64,000 nucleotides of DNA from Oncomelania hupensis (GCA_036898135.1 CM072519.1:37194952-37258951), one strand, 5' to 3'; numbered from the stretch's first letter, positions 1 through 13,769 are shown. The notes: generated from the letters alone by a model not told the origin. Program-made: numbers and translations.

Positions 1-493
1 TGGATGTGTTGTCTTGTAAAGAAAAACTATTAAAAAAATAAGTAATTTTTAAGCAAATAATTCTTCATAAATGCATCTAAGAATAAAAATCCAAGAGCAA
101 AAACTATTAATTATTATCCTTTTAATGTATAATGCTACTAGTTAATTGTCTAGTATTATCAGATTTTGTTGTTGTTGTTGCATGTGAAATGTATGCAGAA
201 AAAATACCAAATGTGATTTTTTAAATCTTTCAAATGTAAAATACCATTTTCTGTGTGACTGTATTCCCTTTCCATTACATTTGGTTTAAGCAGACAGGAA
301 AAGGGTTAATTGTATTTGTTTTGTCTTGCAAAACTTCTGTTTCTTTGTAGGTATGTCTTAATCTTGCTAAACAAAAAGTAAACAACAGATTTAATTATAA
401 AAACCTAACATTCTTACCCTTTTCATTAGTTTAAACATACATTTATTGAGATGACAGTACTTTACAAAAAATGATAATTGCTGAAGTTTCCTT

Positions 494-550
<57 letters not shown>

Positions 551-1913
551 TCATTGTTGCTTTTTGTTGCTATAATATTCATATTAAATGTCAGAAAAAG
601 AAACACAAATGTTTGAAGCTATTTTTTTCAGCTTTTATAAATGCATGATGGTTTAACAATAAAGTAACATAATTGATGCAGCCTGCTGCAATGTACAGAT
701 CTAATATTATAAATGACTACAAATATTTCTTATTTGACTATTTTTTATTGTTGCACTTTTTGGTCTTATCTAGGTGCAATTTCCAATGTAATGATTCATG
801 CAAAAAAAATAATGCTTTTAAACGTTAAATGTGTTTTCTTTAAAAGCTTCACTGTTCACTCTTCTTGTTGCATTGCTTTATTTCTCTACTTCTATAGTCT
901 TGATGTCTGTTGGTTTATATATTATTTATTTCTTCAGAATACATATAAAATATATACATCACAAGCAGCAGGGACAAGCAACAAGCATGCTTATATAAGC
1001 CTATCCCTGTGCGAGTAAATTTCAGAGTTAAATTTGGCAGAAGAATATTAACATTGTGCAATATATACATATACACATACACACACATGTCTGTTCTTTT
1101 TCTTTAGTCTATCTTAACCTATCAAATTTCCTTTTGCAACTACAGTTCTATTATAGAGATAGCCTATATTAAACCATAATGATGATGATGATGATGATGA
1201 AAATGATGATGATAAACAGTAGGCCTAATAATTTATAGGCTTGTTTACACAGTTGATCGAAACGAAAGCAGTAAATATAATTTTAAGATGAGAGCCTAAC
1301 AGTGGGTTAGCAGCGATTAAAATCAGAAGTGCAGTGTAAATGAGATAAACAGTAGATTGGAACACAGTTATTAACTGGAAATGCTAAATCAAGCAATGTT
1401 CAGAAAAGCTATTACCGGTATTCAAGCTTACTTTTGGGTTTGAGTTTTGACGGATCTAGGATGAGTACAGGCCGAGTACAGGCCTACTGAATCATCAGCA
1501 TTGGTACGGTAATTTAATCGGCTGAATGCATAATTCAAGCAACTTGTTGGCAAGCTGTATTTACATTATTAAAATCAGACACTTATTAACTGACTTATTA
1601 ACTTACTTTCCAAAAAAAAAGCAGAATCGCTTGTTAATTTAAGCAAGCGAGTGTCCGAAACATAATCTACTGAAGCGGTTTGTTTACATAGCGCTAAGAA
1701 CAAATTATCGCCCTTGGAATCATTTATCACGAGAATCGCTGGGGGGCGCTACGAGTGGCTACGTTTTGTAACTTTATATAGGCACTCGCCGAGATGAACC
1801 TTCTTTGCGTAGCTGTACTTTCTTTGGTAGTAGTAAGGTTATAATTCCTTTTTTCTACATAAATAATAAGGATATTTATATAGCACTTTTTTCTCATGAC
1901 AAATCATTCTAGG
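1..1913. other. AT-rich noncoding stretch
   Basis: No convincing exon is visible. It holds a GA dinucleotide tract (about 499-547) and a GAT tract (about 1178-1214). The open frame at 713-1018 has low-complexity hydrophobic composition and no recognisable domain. Confidence 0.6.
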
Positions 1914-2334
1914 TATGTGCTTTAGAATGCATGGGTACACAGACTAGTCCTCAGTTTATACTCTCATCCCTAGAAGAAGGTAACCTCATACCTAAGCTAA
2001 TTATTTCGCCCCCTGCAAGAATGGAAATCACACCTATTCATTCAGCACTAGTAACTTTGGCATTGGAGACCAGTGTTCTAAGTGACTCTAACACTAATAG
2101 CAAAAGACCACCTTTGCAAATTTATGTGCTTTAGAATGCATGGGTACACAGACTAGTCCTCAGTTTATACTCTCATCCTTAGAAGAAGGTAACCTCATAC
2201 CTAAGCTAATTATTTCGCCCCCTGCAAGAATGGAAATCACACCTATTCATTCAGCACTAGTAACTTTGGCATTGGAGACCAGTGTTCTAAGCGACTCTAA
2301 CACTAATAGCAAAAGACCACCTTTGCAAATTTAG
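1914..2334. repeat. 209-bp tandem duplication
   Basis: Two head-to-tail copies of a 209-bp unit (1914-2122 and 2123-2332), differing at only a few bases, such as a C/T in the leucine-like 'CATCCCTAG/CATCCTTAG' stretch. A diverged relative of part of the unit appears at about 5955-6005 (same 'TACACA..TTTATACTCTCA' order), so the unit comes from a dispersed repeat. The small frames inside both copies are repeat sequence and not a gene. Confidence 0.85.
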
Positions 2335-2857
2335 TCAGTTTACTAATTTTTCTTTTAATGATCAATCTTACAGCAAGGAACATATTCAACATATGCTGCA
2401 AAGGCTGACAGAGCCCAGATTTATTGAAACAAATTTACAGAAAAAAAGAAAGAAAGAAAGAAAGAAAAAAGAATAAATGAAACAAAGAACTTCTAAGCAG
2501 TTCAACCATTTTTGAGTGTAGGAATCCTAGGTAGGATTTCAAGGGAAGTAACCCAATGATACATCAAAAAGGCAGCAGGGAAGAATTTACTGCATTTACA
2601 ATAAAAACAAAAATTGAATACACAAGACAAATAAAATGAAATCAAATGAAATAAAATAAAAAAAAATAAAATAACATAGACCTAACAAAAATTAAATATA
2701 CATTCTAGGAAATAACTTTCATTGAAAAAAATGACAATTCTAAATGAACAAATTTAAATGTACAAATAAAAAAGTAACAAACAATTTAATTTTTACAAAA
2801 ATAACACCAATAAATAGATAAATGAAGTAACAGAAAAATCAAATAGGAAAGCTTCCA

Positions 2858-4022
2858 TATCCTATCCTATCCCGAACTTGAAAGTCGTTGGGACATCACA
2901 GATGATCGTTTATCCAGTGTACTCCATCTTTCTGTGTCCACAGCAACCCTCATGACTTAGCTCAGTGTCAAGCCAGTCCATTCTTGAATGGTGTCCTCCC
3001 ACCCCTTTTTCTGTCTCCCTCTTCTTCTGCCTCCTTGCACCGTTCCTTGCAGGATGGTCTTTGCAAGGACTGAAGCTCTACTGATGTGGCCATACCATCG
3101 GCGTTTCCGTTTCTTTACCACTGTGAGCATGTCATCGTGTTGTCCAATGGCTTGTGTGATGCTCTGTCGGATTTGGTCATTGGTGATGTGCTGGGTATAG
3201 GAAATGCCCAGAAGTCCTCTGTAGCACTTCACCTCCATGCTTTGTATTCTTCATTGTAGGTCTGCTGTGAGGGTCCATGTTTCGCAAGCGTATAGGAAGC
3301 TTGAGATGACAAGGGAGCGCAGCAGCCTTACCTTGGAGTGTAGGTTGATGGTCCTGTCTTTCCAAATGTGCTTCAACCTTGTCAGGGCAGCAGTAGTTCG
3401 TGCGATCCTGAAGAGGATTTCTGGTCGGGAGCCATTGTCCTAAATATTTGAAGCAATGCACCATGTTGAGGGATTAGCCTTGGACTTTTAATGTTTTTTT
3501 TTATGCCATTGGTGTTGTTGGTCATCGTTTTGGTCTTCTCTCCATTTATAGGGCAGCAGTAGTTTGTGCGATCCTGGAGAGGACTTCCTGTTGGGGTCCA
3601 TTGTCTGATACAATGGCTCCTAAATATTTGAAGCTATGCACTGTGTTGAGGGACTGGCCTTGGACTTTGATGTCTGTGTTGATGCCATTGGGGTTGTTGT
3701 CATCATTTTTTGGTCTTCTCTGCACTTATTTCCATTCCATAGGCCCTGGAAGTGATGTCAAGCCTCTATACCAGCTGTTCAAGTTCTTGTTATTCTCCAG
3801 CCAATCCATCAATGTCATCAGCAAAACGGATGTTAGAGATTGCTCTACCCCTAAGCTGACTGCCTTCGTGATCTGCAAAGGCATCTGACATGATGCACTC
3901 CAGGAAGATGTTGAAGAGGGTGGGAGAGAGGCCTGCACTGGTAGCCTTGTCTTACAGGCTTTTGATGACTTCAATGTTAGGGCTGATGTTGTACACTCTC
4001 ATGGTTTCCCACAGAGAAGGAA
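2858..4022 (-). mobile_element. RTE-type LINE, 5'-truncated and rearranged copy
   Basis: The minus strand is clearly related to the full-length RTE at 56840-60171. It encodes the same post-RT region (peptides ISYTQHITND, AIGQHDD, WYGHIS, GTVQGGRRRGR) and further upstream the segment around the RT active site, broken by frameshifts. The 3' end lies at the low-coordinate side, with the family tail (complement of CCTATCCTATCC near 2860-2875). An internal segment of about 167 bp is repeated (starting near 3384 and again near 3551). This reflects either an internal duplication or two truncated copies joined. It is not coding-competent. Confidence 0.85.
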
Positions 4023-4233
4023 GGCATAGTGATTCACAATCACATATTTATAGCAGGAAATTAATCAACATACTGATTGCGACTCCTTAGCACAAGAAAA
4101 AGAAATGTTGGGGTAAAATAATGCTTTGTCCACTCTACTGTTATTTGTATATATTTTATTTATAAACACATGCCTTATATTAGTAAAGTTTCACTGGGAT
4201 TAGTAAAAGCATTCTGTTATTCTGTCGTTTTAG

Positions 4234-4335
4234 GTACCTTCTGATCAAGTACGCCACTATGCTTGGAAAATCCTCTCCTTGATCCCCGTTATTTGGCTGA
4301 TCCTCGTCGGAATCCATTGTTGCTGCCCTCCTTGA
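4234..4335 (+). other. Possible isolated exon encoding a membrane segment
   Basis: A pyrimidine-rich tract ending in TTTTAG at 4233 is followed by an open frame of 33 codons and a TGA. The frame reads a basic/aromatic start, then a run of about 18 mostly hydrophobic residues (ILSLIPVIWLILVGI) and a CCC cluster. It could be the last coding exon of a gene whose other exons lie outside or were missed. No family is recognised and the frame is short, so chance is quite possible. Confidence 0.18.
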
Positions 4336-4504
4336 CTGCCTTGATCCCATCAACTATACACTCTCTGAAACAAAATAACAGCAAAATCGGTTCCTGTTTC
4401 ACCATTGATACCCAATTGGGAACACTTACGAGCTCCGTTCAATATAGATTACACAGATTTTTATAAAAAGGAAGAAATAAATAAATGTTAGCTAATAGTG
4501 TTAA

Positions 4505-4590
4505 GGAACGTTTAAATTCTATTTACTTCAACAAATTAAAAATTTGAGGAACGTTTAAATTCTATTTACTTCAACAAATTAAAAATATAT
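4505..4590. repeat. 43-bp tandem duplication
   Basis: The segment beginning GGAACGTTTAAATTC occurs at 4505 and again at 4548, near-identical over about 40 bases. It lies at the left border of the LINE remnant that follows. Confidence 0.8.
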
Positions 4591-5655
4591 ACAGATGGTT
4601 TACTAGTTGAAACTTCTGATGCTGGTGCTGCATATGTTATTCCAGATCTTAATACTGGAAAATCTTTTTTTTTATTCAGGGGAAAAAAATTCAACTTATA
4701 CTGTAGAATTCGTATGCTATAAAGTATAATTATGGTTTTGAATTGTGTTCTTACATTAACATTAGATGTTTTCGGCATAGTGATATATGTAGACTCAAAA
4801 TCTGTTATGTACGCACTGCAAAATTGGAACTGTTCAGTTAGAAGAATTTTTTTTAAAAAATCAAATACCATTTACTCTGTTTACTAATTAGACATATTAC
4901 AGTTGATTATCTGTGGGTTCCTTCACACTGTGGAATAAGGGGAAATGAATTAGCCCATACAACTAGCTAAAGATGGTGCAAGTAAGCCTACTGAAGTTAA
5001 TCATAACATGAGCCCCTCCTACTATGAATTGATATCAATAGTAGACAATTATTTTCTTGAAAATTTACACAGTAATAGTTCGTCTAGCTCTAAAAATGTG
5101 ACACAATTTGTATACATGTTACAATTAAATTCATGGAAAACTAAATTTTCTAAAGACATTAATGTGTATGTTCAAATGCTCTGACTGTAGAACATTTCAT
5201 ATTATATTGCCCATGTTTGAACAAATTATTTACAGAAAATAATATTAATAGTGTTATCACACAACGTAGTGATATTTAAAAAAAAAAAAGGTTTTAGTTG
5301 ATAATGAATTGATGCTGACAATATATCGTGTACACAGATAGTTTTATAATTACTTTCTTCAATGTATTTTAAATATTATGATGACGGTGTTGAATGTTAC
5401 CGTTTTAAGTGACAATGTATCATCATTGTAAGTTATTGTGGGTTTGTTGTAGTTGTTTCTTTTTTTAATTTATTATTTATTTTTTAAAATTATTATTATT
5501 TTTTAATGATTTAATATTTTTTATTTGTATTTTATTTATTTATTTTTATTATTATTTTTTCCCCCATTATATCATTTTTGGTTTGTTTCTGCTTTATAGT
5601 CTAAAATCACATAATTTTGTTAACGGATTTTAAATAAATTGAACTGAATTGAAAA
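4580..5655 (+). mobile_element. I/Jockey-like LINE, 3' fragment with RNase H
   Basis: In shifting + frames the sequence shows RNase H landmarks in order: IYTDG (first Asp), a YTVE-like segment, VDSKSVMYALQNW (third acidic residue), then LWVPSHCGIRGNELAH. A C-terminal 'EHFILYCPCLN' follows, resembling the cysteine/histidine end of such ORF2 proteins. Several frameshifts and stops break the frame. The piece ends in an AT-rich 3' region finishing AAATAAATTGAACTGAATTGAA. This is an old, 5'-truncated copy. The clade assignment rests on RNase H in a LINE context. Confidence 0.75.
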
Positions 5656-5694
5656 AATAGTAAAACACAGGTTTGCTACAAATTTATTTATTAA

Positions 5695-6010
5695 TAATTT
5701 TATCCTTCTTATACTTATAGAGCACTTTACTAGCTCGAGAGCAGCTGAAGATGCTGGCTTATTCAGGATCTAACAAGCTGCCCAATGCGCCCACTTGCAG
5801 CTTCATGTGCACATAGTCTGATGCACAAACCACTGAGTACAATCTTGAGTGACCAGGGATGAATGAGAATGACCTAGTGCTTGCTGGGTGAATTTGTGTA
5901 GCTTGCTCTTTCCTATCTACGACACGAGCATCAAGATCTTTTAAAGTCCATGTTATGGAATGCGTGTGTACACAATTTAGACCTTGGTTTATACTCTCAC
6001 CCAAAGAAGT
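5695..6010. repeat. Dispersed repeat related to 1914-2334
   Basis: It begins with 'TTATAGAGCACTTTACTAGCTC..GAGCAGCTG' and ends with 'TTGGTTTATACTCTCACCC'. The end resembles the duplicated unit near 2 kb, and the start resembles 45930-45965 (TTATATAGCTCACTTTCCAGCTC). No coding capacity is supported. Confidence 0.5.
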
Positions 6011-7860
6011 AAATGCGTGGATTTTATGTTATTTTGTTAGTTTTTATTTTTATCAAAGCTTGTGTTATCAATAGAACTCAAAGTTTGTAAGAAAGAATGA
6101 ATATGACTGCATTCAAGTAATAAGGCTTCAAATATGCAGTTTCATATAACAATTCACATTTGTACAATATTTGGTTTCAACTGAGTTTAATATTATTCTA
6201 TATGCCATGCTTACAACTAGTTACAAAATAAATGTAACTTCATTTAACTAAGACATTAATTGTATTAAAACAACTTAAGACTAGAAATTGTATTGAAACA
6301 CTGAACATGTGTCAGCAAGCATGTGCTGAACTGTTTACATGTTTGTCCAATATTACTTTGTAGTGAACATGCAGACTTACAGTTAAAATATTGAATTGAA
6401 TTTGTACATGTATACAACAGTTTTCAGACTATGTATCATATTATAGTGCAAAAGTACTGTACCAATTATAAAAACAATTGAAAGTATACAAATAAAGTTG
6501 TTTTAAAAAAAAACATTCATTGGAGGTATAAAAAACCCTTGTTGTAACTTGTATTACTATTACATAAGTATTAGTGTATAGAAATGTACAACCCTGTTGC
6601 CTGAACATACATTTTATTTATTTGTTTTATTTACTTTATTATTTATTTTAAATAGCTGATGACAATCACCCCTGGCCAAGTAAACAAATACCATTGTCAT
6701 GGGTCTACTGATGAAATATCAGAGCAAACACTAAGATGTTTGTCTAATTGATGCATGCTCAGTGAACGACTATCATTTAATCACTATAGTTATCAGCCTG
6801 GGAAGTATGTCCAATACGCACATTGGCGTCAATGACACACTAATTCTTTCAGCAGTTGCAATTGCCAGTATATTTGGAACGGTCAGGCTTTACTATTTTT
6901 ACAGGACACCAAAGTTACCTAGCTAGGCCTACAATTTTCTTTGGGTAACTGCAGTAATCCCGTAAATAAATGGTATTGAATGTAGTTCATATACATTTCC
7001 AAAATATAAAATAATGTCTTATATGTCTCCTAATAGGGATATATACCAGTCAAGGTTGAGTGATATTTATACTTTTATTAACATGTGAACTTGTATGTTG
7101 AGACAGATCACATCGTTCCAAGTCTGATTTGAACAAATGCATATTATTATTATAATTATAATTACTATTAGTACTATTATTACATGGAAAAATTGCAGAT
7201 TCCAGTCACACATGTGAAGATTTTGCTACTTGGCCTAGTGATCCAGTGTAGACCAGTCTTGTCAGACATAAGTTTTTACTTTACTTAGCCTTGGATTAGT
7301 TAGGAAGAAGTTCTGTTGGCGGATTGTGATTGATTTTGACAATCTGCTGTCATATTTAGATACGTTTTAAGTCGTTCTTTGCAGTTACGGCTTAACCTAG
7401 TCCATTTGATAATCTAAATCGTTATTTGTAATCGAAAATGGACAAAGTTCGTCGTTTGACATGCTTCTGTTTGCCTGGTGCAAGTGTACTTTCTCAGAAT
7501 GATAGTGCAGTATTTTAAAACATGTCAATCGAGCGAATAGAAGTCTTTTGCTGCATCGAAAAGAACAGATATTGCATGTAGATCTTCCACCTACCTATTA
7601 GCAAACATACAGTGTCCTCGATATGCGATCGGTTACATCACCAAAAAATAAACAAAGTGATGGCACGATTGTATAACCCTCTCGATGAAAACAAGCAACA
7701 AAGAAGCAGTAACTCTGGCATACAAACCATATGCATTTATCTCCCTTGGTTAGGTATTTATAGAAACAGAAAGAAATGTAAACACAAACAACTAGGCATA
7801 TCATACCGTCAAATTAAAATATTTATGAGTTTGAATTCCTTCTTTATCATGCGTCATTAA
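6011..7860. other. Noncoding stretch
   Basis: AT-rich sequence with no exon that can be supported. Overlapping open frames on both strands near 7600-7860 have no recognisable domain. I see no clear mobile-element signature here. Confidence 0.5.
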
Positions 7861-7903
7861 CAACATTGATGATGACGATGATGATGACGACGACGACGAC
7901 GAC

Positions 7904-7935
<32 letters not shown>

Positions 7936-8390
7936 GTAGTGCATACACTTGCTGATGAATCATATAAACTTCCTAAACCGAGTTTTCCAGGTCATTTGAA
8001 TATATGTTCAAACTATAATTACCCCACCCCCCACACCCACACCCCTCCCTTCCGTGGAGGTGCCGATGCTGCTGCTGCTGAGTTTTCAATACAATACAAT
8101 ACAATGCATTTTTATTATCCAACTTTCACATTATTTACATATATAAAAGTGGAAATTGAATTGGGTTTGGGGGCAAAACTTTACATTTACTACATGTATA
8201 CAAGATATATATCAATAAATAAAACAATAAATAAAAAATGTCCATGCATACATCAATCATTGGCTAGCTGAGAATAATTATTCTCTCTCTCTTTCTCCAG
8301 CTTCAGCACATGCATGGTGCATCAATGAACACACACACACACACACACACACACAATCACACACACACACACACACACACATTTTATCCT
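7861..8390. repeat. GAT/GAC and CA simple repeats
   Basis: A GAT/GAC trinucleotide tract at about 7866-7936 and a CA tract at about 8329-8382, separated by unique AT-rich sequence. Confidence 0.9.
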
Positions 8391-9661
8391 CTATCCAGAG
8401 CCAGAATTTGGAGGATTTATTTGATTTTGCAACGAAGTTCTGTGAGAAAAAAAAGTATGTACTATCATGTTTTCTGTTGTTGTTTTTTGTTTGTTTTCTT
8501 AATTTATAGACCTACGTTAATTTGGTTGGTTGGTTGGTTGTTTGTTTTATTTACGTCTTTTCCACCAAAGATGATAAGACTACGTTAATTTGTTTTATTT
8601 GCAATTTGCTTTCATATGACACGTTTCTTAAAGTTATATGATGCTAACTGCTTTTTATTTTTATATATATATATATACACACGCACGCACACACACACAC
8701 ACACACACGCACACACACATTCATTCACTTACATATACACTCACACACAAGATATCGAACGACATATAATACCTAGATTCTACTAGTGATGCTACCCTAT
8801 GCAATCGGGGATCCATTCTTATTTGAAGAGCATGTTTAGGCCTACATATTTAAATGTAACACTATATCCGTGAGAAACAAGGAAGTGTGTTTCTGTTGGA
8901 AAGGACTGATTTTTGAAGTGCATTGAGATCCTAAGACTCCGTCTTTGTAAGTTGTAGAATTATTTTTTTGAATGTTCTTTTTCTGCAATGTCCATCTTTT
9001 ATTGTCGACAATTACATAATTATAACGTGCTAGTTTATCAATTGTTGTTTAAACTATGATTATGATTAAGAATACGATCGACTTACAATGATATTTATTA
9101 CAGAGTATTGATGTCTGTTTGTTTTCCTGTCTTTTTCAGCAAAATTATTAGAAGAAAAAAAATCAACAGAATATCACATGATATTCTTACACTATGTATT
9201 TCTTATCGAATTTAATAGAATAATGGAATAGAACTATTTTGTAAGCCATCTTTACAAAACAGTCCTGGGTGGGTATTCTATTATGTTATTCAAATTGTTG
9301 ATTAAAATGGCATTTCTTTTTAACTTCATGTTCACTAAAAATATGCATCTCTTTAAATGACAATGGCATATTTACCGTTACTGAGAGTACTCATATTTAA
9401 CAATAATTATGTATGCGTGATGACAGATTGTTGTCATATACTTAACTTTACTGAGAGTATTGACATTTAGCAGTAAGTATGTGTGTGTGGTGGGAGATTG
9501 GTGTCATTGTACAAAGAAACTAATACATTTATAATTGTTAGTTTATATGAATAATTAGGCCCAGTTGGAATAAGTGATGTGATTCGATTCCATAAATGTT
9601 TTCGATACAACATACAGTGAATCTTACTCCATGCCATTCAATATTTTTATTTTACTGTCTA
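8391..9661. other. Noncoding stretch
   Basis: Nothing coding can be supported. A short TA/CA tract lies at about 8664-8745. A short local repetition occurs near 9375-9500 ('TACTGAGAGTA..TCATATTTAACA' and 'TACTGAGAGTATTGACATTTAGCA'). Confidence 0.5.
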
Positions 9662-9895
9662 TGACCGAACATTGAGGTTTAACGTCTACACCCACCATTG
9701 GCGATATGGCAGACGGGGATAACCATCCCAGGGAAAGGGGGGTAGGGACCTAAATCAACACTGAACCACAAGAGCAATCATACTGCTAAAATGGACAGTG
9801 AAAATGGCCACATTTTTTATCGCCCACCACGGGATTCGAACCTGGGTCATCGGTGGGCCAGGCGAACGCTCTACCACTTGAGCTACGGCGGTGGG
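9662..9895 (-). mobile_element. tRNA-derived SINE
   Basis: Read on the minus strand, the element opens with a tRNA-like head. It has an A-box-like TAGCTCAAGTGGTAGAGCG (9868-9886) and a B-box-like GGTTCGAATCC (about 9834-9844), spaced as in a tRNA. About 160 bp of non-tRNA body follow, ending near 'GTAGACGTTAAACCTCAATG'. The T and acceptor stems do not pair cleanly and the head runs straight into other sequence. It is therefore read as a Pol III SINE and not as a working tRNA gene. Confidence 0.8.
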
Positions 9896-10253
9896 ATAAC
9901 ACTACTGTCTATTCATGTTTAAAAAAAATCGTTGACCTCATTCTCATTCTCACGTATTAACATACAAAAATAGAGGATAAGATAGGACAATAAATAGGCT
10001 ACTGAAATAAGACTAGTAATTGCAAGCCTCGCATCAGGATGCTTTCGACCGTTAACACTTCTATTACAAGTAGATTTTTAAAAGATGCGTGTTGTTTGAA
10101 GATTAGGCCTACTTAGCGTATTTGTCACGTAAGTTTTATATACTTAAAGGATATGGTTTGTTTGAAGGGTATGCCTATTTAGCATATTTGTCGCCTCGGT
10201 TTCCTATGCTGAAGGTCGCGGGTTGGAACCCTGCAGAAGACAAACTTATGTGA
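9896..10253. other. Noncoding stretch with a weak tRNA-like segment
   Basis: No gene. The segment near 10205-10235 ('GCGGGTTGGAACCCTGC') resembles a tRNA T-arm / B box on the + strand, but no convincing A box was found, so it may be a decayed SINE. Confidence 0.35.
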
Positions 10254-10255
10254 TT

Positions 10256-10722
<467 letters not shown>

Positions 10723-10723
10723 A

Positions 10724-10957
10724 AAATTAGTATATCATCAACCCAGCTGCTTGCACCACACCACCACAAAGTCGTATGTTTGTCTTCTAATTTAAAGAAG
10801 AATAGCACATAACATAAAACACTTTTAAAACGACAACATGTTATCCACTCAATTTGAATTGCCAAATTTTCGGTTTTAATAACCTTCTTCAGGGCATTAC
10901 TATGTCAGTGTGATAATGTACAAGCGTTTTATCTATTACTATAATTCATGACTATAA
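10724..10957 (-). repeat. Penelope-like terminal repeat (3' copy)
   Basis: Near-identical, in the same orientation, to 21479-21712 (constant offset 10755; a few substitutions such as ACTATG/ACAATG). Direct terminal repeats of this kind ('pLTRs') are characteristic of Penelope-like elements. It starts immediately after the GATA array. Confidence 0.93.
10868..10892 (-). ncRNA. Hammerhead-ribozyme-like core in 3' pLTR
   Basis: The minus strand reads CTGAAGA, then a 4-bp stem GGTT/AACC closed by a 5-base loop, then GAAA. This is the order of the conserved hammerhead core (CUGANGA, stem II, GAAA). An AATTTG/CAAATT pairing downstream could form stem III, but the base after it is G where an active site needs A, C or U, and stem I is not obvious. 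It is probably a decayed copy of the hammerhead motifs known from Penelope-like terminal repeats. Confidence 0.5.
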
Positions 10958-11914
<957 letters not shown>

Positions 11915-12650
11915 CTAAGCAATGTGCCCAATTAAGTTAGCCTGCCAAAAAATCTCTCTCTGTAGCAGCTCTTCTTCTTGCTGAACACCCTCAATCCCAA
12001 ATATTATCAAATAAGACAAAGTTGGATCTTCCGGATGAGGAAGGGAATTGCAATGACGTGCTACCCTACATTTTTGGGATTTTCCTGTCTTGGCATCACT
12101 TTTGTGTCCAGCCCACCTCGATTTCAAATTTACAGTTGACCCACTGTAAATAAAATCCTTGTGCTCATTACACAATACCACATACACTGTGTTGGGGAGT
12201 ACTACACGTCAAATGTTGTTTTATTGTCCAACGCCTATTATCCCAAGGTGAAACAAACTGCCGGACTTGCTTCGAATGCGCACAAGTATCACACTTCCTC
12301 GAACATGGAAAAAATCCCCCTTGTTCACATGGCCCATGCAGGACCTGACTACGGGGAACTGTTGGTTTGTAGATTTCACCCAGGTTTGTTCTTCTTCTAT
12401 CTGCACCTATCAAACACTTTTTAGGGAACAATAGTCTGTTTTGAGGGTTCTTGTATAATAACCGGAGATTATCCTGAATGATTTTCCCTTTGTTAGGTAC
12501 TCTCGGGTCATACTTCGTAACCCAAGCAATCTTCTTACCTTCCTTCTTCTTTTTCCTACTCTCAAGCTTCAAAATTTGCTCTCTTGGTTTGCTCGCACCT
12601 TGTTTCAGGTCTTCAAGAGCCCTACGCTCCTCCCATCCCGAGATAACCAA
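11915..12650 (-). pseudogene. PLE GIY-YIG endonuclease region (frameshifted)
   Basis: This is the C-terminal part of the Penelope ORF in two frames. The frame at 12168-12650 carries a basic linker and a cysteine cluster (PCSRKCDTCAHS), a likely zinc-binding knuckle. The frame at 11915-12187 carries the nuclease: VVLC, FIYSGST in place of YIG, then SRWAGHKSD and KCRVARHC. A frameshift near 12185 separates them, and another near 12645 separates both from the RT. In this family the nuclease nicks the target DNA for insertion. As it stands this copy cannot make a fused protein. Confidence 0.85.
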
Positions 12651-12740
12651 TAACGGGCATATTCCTTTATCCTTAGTTGTAGTATTTCATAATTTGAACA
12701 AATCATTCTCAGTCTTCTACCCATACCTATTGCCAATCCC

Positions 12741-13769
12741 TTAAAAACTGAAGGTGGATGGCAAGAATGAGGGGGCAGGTAGCTGTGTGAGTTTTTTTGA
12801 AAATACATCTGTCTCTATCATTCCTTCTTCTGTAATTTTAACCTTCACATCAAGATAGTCTACTTCTTTGCCACATGATACCGTCCAGCGAATATTCTGA
12901 GGATGCAACAACTGTAGATGTTCCTGGAATTTGACCACATCCTGGACGTCAGGTAATATGGTAATCCCATAATCTCTGTACATACTCCAATTCAAGTACT
13001 GTAGTTCCTGTTTCAACTTCTCATCAGATAACAATGATGTTAACAAAGGAATTGGTGACTTATCTACCAACTTCCTGTCCAATTCACCCATAAATATGTC
13101 AACATAATCTGGTGCATGGCAAGGACCCATTGCTGTGCCTTTATTTGGAGTTGCATAAATGATCACGCCCTCTCCATCTTCATGCATGCAAACATTATTG
13201 TTTAATGCTATTTTCAGACCTTCTGTTACACATTGCGGAGATACCTCTAACGGAGATGGGTATTTTGTGATCATCTTTTTAACTGCAGGGATCCCCATGT
13301 TGTTGTCAACGCTGGGATACAATGATATTACATCACAGACTGCAAAACCTGCTGATTTGGGAAGCGGCGTCATTTTCTCTTTGATGATCTCAAGTTTGTG
13401 CAAAAATGCTTTGGTGTCAACTATCTGATAAGGTAACTGGCTAGTCAAATGACAAATTGTCAACTGAATAAACTTCGATAATGGTTGAGTTGGAGTACCA
13501 CATCCTGACAGTAACAACCTGTAGGGATATAGCGCTGGCTTGTGTGTCTTTACTAATGGCTTACATTTTGCTGGATGAGTGTCTTTTATGTTAGAAAAAA
13601 AAGTCACAACATCATCTGTCAACTCGCCTTTCTTTTTCCATTTATCTGCCCATTTAACTACTTCTTTTATCACAGTGTTTGTTGGATCTTCATTGAGCAC
13701 ATCGAACTGATTTGCATCCAATAAATCCTGACGAATCTTCTCATTATCAGCCTTAAGAGACGTAATCAC
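12741..13769 (-). pseudogene. Penelope-type reverse transcriptase (inactive)
   Basis: A 342-codon minus-strand frame with Penelope RT landmarks in order: KPLVKTHKP, YRLLLSGCGTPTQPLSKFIQ, motif A with DVISLYPSV, motif B GTAMGPCHAPDYVDIFMGELD, motif C and YLDVKV. Motif C reads YRDY where the family has YxDD: the codon at 12969-12971 gives Tyr for the second catalytic Asp. The frame is cut at its start by the Gypsy insertion at 13771/13772 and loses frame near 12785. The part upstream of the insertion includes 'ADKSGITVI', the usual PLE N-terminal RT motif, just beyond 20308. Confidence 0.9.

Noticed and set aside
1774..1830. TATA box followed by an ATG with signal-peptide-like codons and a GTAAGG donor
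   Set aside because: The ATG (1794) is only about 14 bases after the TATA, so a transcript started by that box would begin after the ATG. No downstream exon was found to support it.
9825..9895. tRNA gene on the minus strand
   Set aside because: A and B boxes are good, but the T stem and acceptor stem do not pair and the sequence continues into a SINE body.
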